From an uncultured Schwartzia sp. (GTDB lineage: Bacteria > Bacillota > Negativicutes > Selenomonadales > Selenomonadaceae): DNA of 5,715 nucleotides. The stretch lies in NCBI GenBank assembly GCA_905372875.1, contig CAJPQU010000127.1, positions 1 to 5,715 of the forward strand, read 5' to 3'. The position numbers and the translations under genes are program-made. The stretch's first letter is position 1. Every line of letters begins with the position of its first letter. This document shows positions 1 through 5,234 of the stretch, one piece after another. Below the pieces are notes generated by a model. It was not told the DNA's origin. It made no database searches and was given only the letters and a program-made list of their open reading frames with translations.

Positions 1-833
1 GCTAAGTAGCGCCTCACCGCGTCCGGCCAAGGGGGAAGGCGATCAAATCCCGCCACGTCGAGTGAACGCTTAGAAAGGCGTGAATTGTGCGGGCGCCGCG
101 CTTTCGTGGAATACGCTGCCGACAGCACCGGCGCCGCCGCCACGGAAAGTCCCCGTTGGCGAAATACTTCTGCCGCCAAATCATACCACGAACAAAAACC
201 CTCGTTGGTGGCATGGTAAACGCCAAATCTCTGACTTTCTGCCATATCCGCCAACAGCCGCGCCAAATCCACGGTATAGGTGGGCGAGCCGATCTGGTCG
301 GCCACCACCCTCAGCTGTTCCTGGGACTTGGCCAGGCGCAGCATGGTACGGATAAAATTTTTCCCGTGCCCGCCGAACACCCACGAAGTCCGCACGATGA
401 AATACGCTGCCAAGGCCGCCTTCACCGCTTCTTCCCCCGCTAATTTCGACGCACCGTAAACGTTTCTTGGCCCCGTCGCCGCATCTATTTCATAGGGAAT
501 GTCTCCATCTCCGGGAAAAACATAATCCGTGCTGATATAAATAAGCTTTGCCCCAACCCGATGACAGGCCACCGCGATGGCCCCCGTCGCCTCGGCATTG
601 ATCTTGTGGCAAAGCGCCGGTTCCTCCTCCGCCTGATCCACAGCCGTATAAGCGCCGCAGTGAATCACCATCTCAGGCCGCACCGTCTCCACAAAAGCTG
701 CACAAGACGCCGCCTCGGTGAGGGGCATTTCCCGCCGGGTCGCCCCGATGACAGATGTTCCCCGACGCATCAACTCCGCTGCCACATCGTGGCCCAGCTG
801 TCCGCTAACTCCCGTCACCACGACCTGCCCCAT
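1..833 (-). CDS. rfbD: dTDP-4-dehydrorhamnose reductase (3' end cut by window edge)
   Basis: NAD(P)H-dependent reductase for the last step of dTDP-L-rhamnose synthesis, feeding cell-surface polysaccharide; cytosolic. The reading frame is open from the ATG at 833 to the window edge: 277 full codons, with the stop not reached but probably very near, since the family is about 280-300 residues. An N-terminal Rossmann motif GVSGQLG (residues 8-14) is followed by AYTAVDQAE (61-69), STDYVF (101-106), YGASKLAGE (126-134), RTSWVFG (148-154) and ADQIGSPTY (178-186), all hallmarks of RfbD/RmlD. The Thr/Tyr/Lys catalytic triad would be T102, Y126 and K130. The ATG is preceded by GAGAGGAG at 841-848, seven bases upstream; a GTG one codon earlier is less well spaced. 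It follows the DUF523 gene after 15 bp, so it is probably cotranscribed. Other rhamnose genes (rfbA, B, C) are not visible and may lie beyond the left edge. Confidence 0.93.
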   Translation of the reverse strand, partial: MGQVVVTGVSGQLGHDVAAELMRRGTSVIGATRREMPLTEAASCAAFVETVRPEMVIHCGAYTAVDQAEEEPALCHKINAEATGAIAVACHRVGAKLIYISTDYVFPGDGDIPYEIDAATGPRNVYGASKLAGEEAVKAALAAYFIVRTSWVFGGHGKNFIRTMLRLAKSQEQLRVVADQIGSPTYTVDLARLLADMAESQRFGVYHATNEGFCSWYDLAAEVFRQRGLSVAAAPVLSAAYSTKARRPHNSRLSKRSLDVAGFDRLPPWPDAVRRYL

Positions 834-848
834 CACCGCGCTCCTCTC

Positions 849-1370
849 TTATCGTGCTCCGCGGCGTGAGGACTGCCCCTCTTCCGCCGCCTGATCTTCA
901 GCCAACAGCGCTAAGAGCATCTCTTCCGTCAAGTCTTTTTCCGAATAGAGCCGCAGGCCTTCTTTTGCCAATCGCGCCGCTGCTACGCCCTGTCCATCGA
1001 TCTTCCTCCGGCAAAATGTGCCGTCATAAATCTGATGAACGCCGCAGGAAGGACTGTTTTCCTTGAGAATGGCAACCTGCGCCTGATATTTTTCCGCCAG
1101 GGAAAGAATGCTCTCCGCACCGTACTGGAATGCCGCCGTCCGATCCACGCCCTCGGCATCCCGCACCACGGCCCGCCCTGCCCAAACATCCGCTCCCGTC
1201 CCCGCCTGTATTTCCACCGGTGGACGCGGCACCGGCAGCTTCGCCGCGCTCTCGGGACAGACGGGGAGAAACTGCCCCCGTGCCACGTAGCGCAGTAAAA
1301 GTGCCTGTCCGTTTTCGCCGCCGTCGTACCTCACCTTATGCCCCAAAAGACATGCGCTCACCAAAATCAT
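849..1370 (-). CDS. DUF523 family protein, TudS-like iron-sulfur protein
   Basis: A 173-residue DUF523 protein. Characteristic motifs are the N-terminal VSACLLG (4-10) and YDGG (15-18), then CPE (38-40), PRPPVEI (48-54), the signature SPSCG (106-110), IYDGTF (114-119) and a C-terminal YSEKD. The three family cysteines are present as C7, C38 and C109. From family knowledge, a characterised member (TudS, thiouracil desulfidase) uses three such cysteines to hold a [4Fe-4S] cluster and removes sulfur from thiolated uracil, so a similar desulfidase role is plausible but not shown here. The usual Gly-rich stretch after CPE is replaced by SAAK. The ATG at 1370 follows the stop of the exonuclease gene by 4 bp; its ribosome binding site AGGTGA contains that stop codon (TGA), implying translational coupling. 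The stop TAA is 15 bp before the rfbD start. Confidence 0.9.
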   Translation of the reverse strand: MILVSACLLGHKVRYDGGENGQALLLRYVARGQFLPVCPESAAKLPVPRPPVEIQAGTGADVWAGRAVVRDAEGVDRTAAFQYGAESILSLAEKYQAQVAILKENSPSCGVHQIYDGTFCRRKIDGQGVAAARLAKEGLRLYSEKDLTEEMLLALLAEDQAAEEGQSSRRGAR

Positions 1371-1374
1371 CTCA

Positions 1375-1938
1375 TCACCTCATCGCAAACGGGCGAATCG
1401 GTACCCGAAGCATTTCCGCTAACTCTGCCATATCCCGCGCTCCTCGATCCCTCGCCGCCGCCACCGGAATCGCCGCGCAGGCCCGGGCGTCCTCCAAGGC
1501 ATCATGGTGACGAAACGCGATGTTCAAAAAATCCCCCACCGTATTAAGTTTGTGATTGGGAAGTTCCGGCCAGACACGGCGCGCGATCTGCACTGTACAG
1601 CACTGATAAAATTGCGGCGGCGGCAGATGATTCGCCCTAAGTGACGCCCGCAGAACCCCCATGTCAAAGAGCGCGTTATGAGCCACCACCACCCGCCCCC
1701 GGAGATATCCCTCCAATTCCGGCCATACGCCGGCGAAGTCCCGCGCCTTTTCCACCATTGACGGCGTGATGCCGTGAATGCTGATATTCACCGGATCGAA
1801 CCGCATGCCCGGCGGCTTGATCAGCGTGTAAAAAGAATCTGCAACCTCTCCGCCATGCACCTCCACCACCGCCACACTGCACGCCGAATGATAACTTTTC
1901 GTCGCCGTTTCAAAATCAATCGCCGTAAAATCCAGCAT
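1375..1938 (-). CDS. DnaQ-like 3'-5' exonuclease (DEDDh family)
   Basis: A 187-residue stand-alone exonuclease of the RNase T/DnaQ epsilon superfamily, which removes nucleotides from 3' ends using two metal ions. The acidic and His residues are all in place: D8 and E10 in AIDFETA, D92 in HNALFD (87-92), and H145 with D150 in HDALEDA, giving the DEDDh set. It carries no polymerase, BRCT or helicase domain, so it is a short free-standing exonuclease; whether it acts on DNA or RNA cannot be told. The start is taken at 1938 because the first beta strand begins a few residues later, as in close family members, and AAGGAG lies 10 bases upstream. A start at 1974 (12 residues longer) has a GAGGT nearby but would translate a hairpin. 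The gene heads the exonuclease-DUF523-rfbD set. Confidence 0.9.
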   Translation of the reverse strand: MLDFTAIDFETATKSYHSACSVAVVEVHGGEVADSFYTLIKPPGMRFDPVNISIHGITPSMVEKARDFAGVWPELEGYLRGRVVVAHNALFDMGVLRASLRANHLPPPQFYQCCTVQIARRVWPELPNHKLNTVGDFLNIAFRHHDALEDARACAAIPVAAARDRGARDMAELAEMLRVPIRPFAMR

Positions 1939-1948
1939 ATAACCCGCG

Positions 1949-1954
1949 CTCCTT
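1949..1954 (-). promoter_or_regulatory. Ribosome binding site of the exonuclease gene
   Basis: AAGGAG on the minus strand, 10 bases before the ATG at 1938. It favours this start over the ATG at 1974. The spacing is a little long, so the choice is likely rather than certain. Confidence 0.65.
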
Positions 1955-1971
1955 TTTCCCTGTCGGGAAAA
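1954..1971 (-). promoter_or_regulatory. Short hairpin abutting the exonuclease ribosome binding site
   Basis: Perfect inverted repeat TTTTCCC-GACA-GGGAAAA (minus-strand reading): a 7-bp stem with a 4-base loop. Its 3' arm runs into the AAGGAG of the exonuclease gene. There is no T-run after it in either direction, so it is not a normal intrinsic terminator. It could modulate ribosome access, or be chance. Confidence 0.4.
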
Positions 1972-2045
1972 CATGGCCGCACCTCGCGTCCGAATCTTCT
2001 ATCCGACCACACAAACGCTCATTTCTCCTATAAGAGAGCCGACGG

Positions 2046-2435
2046 TTATCCCCTTTGATTTTCCCGGCCAGCTTTTTCATGTTTAAATCCCCAAACCATG
2101 ATAGCATAAAATACGGGGAGCAGATCTCTTCCCATTTCGGAAAACGAATACTCTACATGCGGCGGAATCTCATTGAACTGCCTGCGGACAATCAAACCAT
2201 CCTGCTCCAAATCACGAAGGGTGTTGGTCAGCATGGTATTGGTAATCCCCGGCAAGTCTTTTTTCAGTTCGCCAAACCTGATGTGGTCATGAATGCAGAA
2301 TTCATACAGAACCTGCGTTTTCCATTTCCCCTGCAGCATGAGCAAGAGCGGCGTCACGGGGCAGTTGCCGGACTCTGTCAAAATCCCGGTTTTCACTTTG
2401 CTCAGATATTCTTCATAGGACATATAGGCGTTCAT
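2046..2435 (-). CDS. HxlR-family winged-helix transcriptional regulator
   Basis: A 129-residue DNA-binding protein of the HxlR/YodB/HypR family, which bind as dimers to palindromes and often respond to aldehydes, quinones or other electrophiles. Visible motifs, in order: NCPVTPLL (24-31), LQGKWKTQVLYE (34-45), RFGELKKDLPGIT (53-65) of the recognition-helix region, MLTNTLRDLEQDGLI (68-82), and the wing PPHVEYSFSEMG (91-102), ending in a VWGF dimer helix. C25 sits at the CP position that serves as the redox-active cysteine in several family members; a second cysteine is C47. The ATG at 2435 has GAGGG upstream with 6-base spacing; an in-frame ATG four codons later is possible but lacks as good a site. 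It diverges from the hydrolase operon across 116 bp that hold a palindrome and promoter, so it probably regulates itself and that operon. Confidence 0.93.
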   Translation of the reverse strand: MNAYMSYEEYLSKVKTGILTESGNCPVTPLLLMLQGKWKTQVLYEFCIHDHIRFGELKKDLPGITNTMLTNTLRDLEQDGLIVRRQFNEIPPHVEYSFSEMGRDLLPVFYAIMVWGFKHEKAGRENQRG

Positions 2436-2455
2436 ACAATTCCCTCAAGTATATT

Positions 2456-2474
2456 TTTTATACTATGTATAAAA
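2456..2474. promoter_or_regulatory. Palindromic operator candidate for the HxlR-type regulator
   Basis: Perfect inverted repeat TTTTATAC-TAT-GTATAAAA (8-bp arms, 3-base centre) between the divergent regulator and hydrolase genes. A second, outer inverted repeat flanks it: TCAAGTA at 2445-2451 and TACTTGA at 2483-2489, the right arm overlapping the -35 box of the hydrolase promoter. On the minus strand the palindrome contains TATACA (2466-2471) and TATAAA (2457-2462), either of which could be the -10 of the regulator gene, so binding here would give autoregulation. That the local HxlR protein binds here is inferred from position and symmetry. Confidence 0.6.
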
Positions 2475-2485
2475 TTTCTGCGTAC

Positions 2486-2514
2486 TTGAAAAACTTTTCC
2501 GCCGTAAATATAAT
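2486..2514 (+). promoter_or_regulatory. Sigma-70/sigma-A type promoter for the hydrolase operon
   Basis: TTGAAA (2486-2491), a 17-bp spacer and a perfect TATAAT (2509-2514). Transcription would start near 2521, leaving a leader of about 30 bases with the AAGGAG site before the ATG at 2552. It should drive hydrolase, adenylation enzyme and acetyltransferase together. Confidence 0.8.
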
Positions 2515-2536
2515 AAATATACTTAAAAATGTCAAG

Positions 2537-2542
2537 AAGGAG
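2537..2542 (+). promoter_or_regulatory. Ribosome binding site that sets the hydrolase start
   Basis: AAGGAG nine bases before the ATG at 2552. An upstream in-frame ATG at 2465 would place the promoter inside the coding region, so this site decides the start. Confidence 0.8.
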
Positions 2543-2551
2543 CTGGCGCGC

Positions 2552-3226
2552 ATGACCATCGAAAACTTTAATGTGGACCGCCTCTCCCTGACGCTTTATG
2601 CCGCCGATACGGCAGATAGACCGCTGGTTGTTCTCCATAACTATGCCGGGGACGGCAGTGCGGTGATGGCCGCGCTAAAGGACCTTCACAGTCCAGACTT
2701 GAATCTACTGTGCATTGGCAACCTGAACTGGGATCACGATATGACGCCGTGGTACGCGCCGCCCCTTTCCCCCGAAGACACGCCCTGTACGGGGGGCGCC
2801 GACGAATATCTGCCGCTTTTGCTGACAGAAATTCTTCCGAAAGCCAAAGAACGGATACCGGGAATCCCACCCCAGGTGGGGATCGCCGGGTATTCCCTGG
2901 CGGGGCTGTTTGCTCTTTACGCCCTGTACAAAAGCGACGCTTTTGACAGGGCAGCAAGTATATCAGGTTCGCTGTGGTTCCCTGATTTCACCGAATATTG
3001 TTTCTCCCACGCCATGAAGCGAATCCCCGGCAAAATCTATCTTTCCTTGGGCGACCGGGAAGCGAAAACGAAAAACAAACTGCTGCGTACCGTACAGGAT
3101 AATACCGAAAGCCTCGCCGATCATTACCGAAGTCTCGGTCTTTCTGTCATATGGGAACTGAATCCGGGAAATCACTTCCAGGATGCGGCCAGGCGCAGTG
3201 CCAAGGGAATTTTAGCAATTCTCTGA
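2552..3226 (+). CDS. Alpha/beta hydrolase, putative-esterase (PF00756-like) family
   Basis: A 224-residue cytosolic hydrolase with no signal peptide. The nucleophile elbow GYSLAG (113-118) gives Ser115; YLSLGD (163-168) supplies Asp168, with Glu170 as alternative acid; NPGNHF (204-209) supplies His208. The SGSLWFP (137-143) and SLGDREAKTKN (165-175) segments resemble the esterase group that includes siderophore and acyl-ester esterases, so an ester, thioester or amide substrate is likely; the exact one is unknown. The start at 2552 is chosen because the promoter and AAGGAG lie just upstream, although the frame stays open to an ATG at 2465. It is the first gene of the operon, 34 bp before the adenylation gene. 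In such a setting it could release or edit an activated product, or cleave an ester made by neighbours; this is inference. Confidence 0.88.
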   Translation: MTIENFNVDRLSLTLYAADTADRPLVVLHNYAGDGSAVMAALKDLHSPDLNLLCIGNLNWDHDMTPWYAPPLSPEDTPCTGGADEYLPLLLTEILPKAKERIPGIPPQVGIAGYSLAGLFALYALYKSDAFDRAASISGSLWFPDFTEYCFSHAMKRIPGKIYLSLGDREAKTKNKLLRTVQDNTESLADHYRSLGLSVIWELNPGNHFQDAARRSAKGILAIL

Positions 3227-3247
3227 TACCGTCAGGGAATCAGAGAA
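3219..3247 (+). promoter_or_regulatory. Intercistronic hairpin between hydrolase and adenylation genes
   Basis: Perfect 9-bp inverted repeat TTCTCTGAT / ATCAGAGAA (3219-3227 and 3239-3247). After an A-A mismatch, two more C-G pairs are possible, closing a GTCAG loop. The left arm contains the hydrolase stop codon (TGA, 3224-3226) and the right arm overlaps the first two bases of the AAAGGAG (3246-3252) of the next gene. No T-run follows, so termination is unlikely. It may tune translation of the second gene or mark an RNA-processing or stability site. Confidence 0.55.
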
Positions 3248-3260
3248 AGGAGCAGGCAAC

Positions 3261-4733
3261 ATGGAAAATACCATCTATGGCCGGTTTATGGCCACAGCCA
3301 ACCAGCAAAAAGAAGCCCCCGCGATTATCGAAAATCAGAGAATTATAACCTTTCAAGAACTTTCCCGCCGGGCGGATCTTATCGCGGATAGCTTCCCCGA
3401 CCATGCCCGGGCGATCGGGATCGTCATGCAGCATGGGGCGGAGATGATCGCTTCCCTTCTGGCGGTCTTAAAAACCGGAGCGATGTACATTCCTGCGGAG
3501 CCAACATTCCCCACCGGACGCATTCATTACATGATGAATGAAGCCAAAGCAGACTTCGTGCTGACGGAAATGCCCTTTAAGTCGAAACTGGAAGGGTGCG
3601 ACCAACATTATATTGACAGCGCCGCCCCAGCAGCCGGCGCCAAAGGCCGGGATCGAAGATACGAGCGGCATGCCGACGATCTGGCCTATATCCTCTATAC
3701 CTCCGGGACCACAGGGCGGCCGAAGGGTGTATCCGTCACCAACCGTAATGTCTGCCATTATGTGGATGCCTTTCAGAAAGAATTCCATCCGCATCCGGGC
3801 GATATTATGCTCCAGCACTCGGTATGCTCCTTTGACATTTTTGTCGAAGAAGTTTTTGCGAGCCTTTTAAACGGTGCAGCCCTAGCCATTCCTTCGCCAG
3901 ATGACAAACAGGATATACGAAGCCTCATGGCTTTTATCGAGCGGCACGGCGTGACGATGCTTTCCGGCTTTCCGTATCTGCTGGCGGAAATAAACCGCTT
4001 AGAATCTATCCCTTCCTCCCTTCGTCTCCTCATCAGCGGCGGGGATGTGCTGCGGGGGCACCAGGTAAACCGTCTGCTTAATAAAGCCGAGGTATATAAT
4101 ACCTACGGGCCTTCCGAGACAACCGTATGCGCCTCGTATTACCGCTGCCGTGACGGCGGGGTACTCCCCGACGGAACCTATCCCATCGGCAAGCCGATTT
4201 TAGGAACCGACATAAAAATTCTGGATGAGGCCGGCAATGAGGTCGCCGCCGGAAAACCGGGGGAAATCTGCATATTCGGCAACGGCGTATCGAAGGGATA
4301 CATCGGCGATCACGCCGAAGAAAATAAAGCCTTTGTGAAACTGCCGAATGGCAGCACCATGTACCGAAGCGGCGATCTCGGATACCTGCTGCCCGACGGG
4401 AATATTGCCTTCCTCTACAGAAAAGATACGCAGATCATGATCTACGGCAAGCGCGTGGAAGTTATGGAAGTGGAATCGAGGCTTCATCAGTGCCGCGGCG
4501 TGGAGCAGGCCGTCGTTCGTGCGTTTACCGATGAAGAAGGTCTTCCCTACATGGTCGCCTACATCGTCCCAAAGGAGCATGATCTGAAGAGCTCACAAGT
4601 GCGGCAGGAACTTTCCGAAAACTTGACAGATTTCATGATCCCCGAGTTTATTGTGAAAATGCCGCAAATTCCCTTAAACACCAACGGAAAACCAGATATG
4701 GAAAGAATGCCGGTAGTGATGAAGGTAGGATAA
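3261..4733 (+). CDS. Stand-alone amino acid adenylation enzyme (NRPS A-domain, ANL superfamily)
   Basis: A 490-residue enzyme that should activate a carboxylate as its AMP ester with ATP and normally pass it to a carrier thiol. Core motifs in order: A2 KTGAMYIPAEP (71-81); A3 phosphate loop YTSGTTGRPKG (146-156); A4 FDIFVEE (191-197), whose Asp192 matches the residue that holds the alpha-amino group in amino-acid-activating domains; A5 YNTYGPSETT (279-288); A6 GEICIFG (334-340); A7 YRSGDL (368-373); A8 YRKDTQIMIYGKR (386-398); A10 NTNGKPD (473-479) with catalytic Lys477. Specificity residues aligned by eye to GrsA read D-I-E-L-I-G-T-V-C-K. No carrier, condensation or thioesterase domain is fused, and none is encoded nearby. 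A8 deviates from the usual GRxDxQVKIRG. AAAGGAG lies 8 bases before the ATG. Alternatives are a DltA-like ligase or an amide ligase; the domain call is sure, the substrate is not. Confidence 0.92.
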   Translation: MENTIYGRFMATANQQKEAPAIIENQRIITFQELSRRADLIADSFPDHARAIGIVMQHGAEMIASLLAVLKTGAMYIPAEPTFPTGRIHYMMNEAKADFVLTEMPFKSKLEGCDQHYIDSAAPAAGAKGRDRRYERHADDLAYILYTSGTTGRPKGVSVTNRNVCHYVDAFQKEFHPHPGDIMLQHSVCSFDIFVEEVFASLLNGAALAIPSPDDKQDIRSLMAFIERHGVTMLSGFPYLLAEINRLESIPSSLRLLISGGDVLRGHQVNRLLNKAEVYNTYGPSETTVCASYYRCRDGGVLPDGTYPIGKPILGTDIKILDEAGNEVAAGKPGEICIFGNGVSKGYIGDHAEENKAFVKLPNGSTMYRSGDLGYLLPDGNIAFLYRKDTQIMIYGKRVEVMEVESRLHQCRGVEQAVVRAFTDEEGLPYMVAYIVPKEHDLKSSQVRQELSENLTDFMIPEFIVKMPQIPLNTNGKPDMERMPVVMKVG

Positions 4734-4739
4734 CAGCGC

Positions 4740-5225
4740 ATGAAGATCGAAGTGAGAAACGCCACATTGGAAGAACTGGATACGCTGTTGGCGTGGCGGA
4801 TGCAGGTACTCAGCGAGGTCTTTTCCTTCCCCGAGGCCGCTAATTGCATCGCGCTGCGCACAAAGAATGAAGCCTATTATAAAGAGCATCTGGCCAAGGG
4901 CAGCCATACCGCCTGTTTTGCCTTGAACGGCGACAATGGGCAGATCGTCGGCTGCGGGGGAATATGCTATCAGGCGGAGATGCCGTCACCGGATAATCCC
5001 AGCGGCCAGAACGGCTATCTGATGAATATTTACACGCTCCCGGAATTTCGCGGCAAGGGAATCGGAAGGAAAATCGTAGCGTTTCTCATTGCCGATGCCC
5101 GGCGCAAAGGGACGGAAAAAATTTATCTGGAAAGTTCCCCGCCGGCCAAAAATCTTTACCATAAGATAGGTTTTACGGACATGACAGATTACATGAAACT
5201 GATCGGTCTTAACGAAGCGACATAA
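4740..5225 (+). CDS. GNAT-family N-acetyltransferase
   Basis: A 161-residue single-domain GNAT enzyme that would transfer an acyl group, usually acetyl from acetyl-CoA, to an amine. The acetyl-CoA pyrophosphate-binding loop is RGKGIG (104-109), preceded by the strand LMNIYTLPEF (94-103) and followed by helix GRKIVAFLIADARRKG; the C-terminal ESSPPAKNLYHKIGF (131-145) holds Tyr140 at the usual general-acid position. Substrate is not deducible. The ATG is 6 bp after the adenylation gene stop, and its likely ribosome binding site (AGGA, 4727-4730, or AAGG just before) lies in the last codons of that gene, so the two are translationally linked. The product could be the amine partner or tailoring target of the activated amino acid, or a self-protection acetylation. 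It ends 9 bp before the convergent dehydrogenase. Confidence 0.9.
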   Translation: MKIEVRNATLEELDTLLAWRMQVLSEVFSFPEAANCIALRTKNEAYYKEHLAKGSHTACFALNGDNGQIVGCGGICYQAEMPSPDNPSGQNGYLMNIYTLPEFRGKGIGRKIVAFLIADARRKGTEKIYLESSPPAKNLYHKIGFTDMTDYMKLIGLNEAT

Positions 5226-5234
5226 CCCCCTCTT

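Noticed and set aside
1999..2022. Seven-codon minus-strand reading frame (MSVCVVG) with an AGGAG upstream of the exonuclease gene, as a possible leader peptide
   Set aside because: The AGGAG is only two bases from the ATG, too close for normal initiation, and no attenuator-like structure pairs with it.
2055..2489. 144-codon plus-strand frame opposite the HxlR gene
   Set aside because: It is the antisense of a clear HxlR coding region and ends in the divergent promoter; no family resemblance.
3227..3260. Intrinsic terminator between hydrolase and adenylation genes
   Set aside because: The hairpin is not G+C-rich and is followed by AAGGAGCAGG rather than a T-run, so read-through is expected.
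4200..4580. 126-codon open frame antisense to the adenylation gene
   Set aside because: It lies wholly inside a gene with all core motifs of its family; the antisense product shows no recognisable motif and has no good ribosome binding site.
4734..5234. Carrier protein (PCP/ACP) that would partner the adenylation enzyme
   Set aside because: No frame with a GxDS-type phosphopantetheine site is seen after or before the adenylation gene; the downstream frame is clearly a GNAT enzyme.
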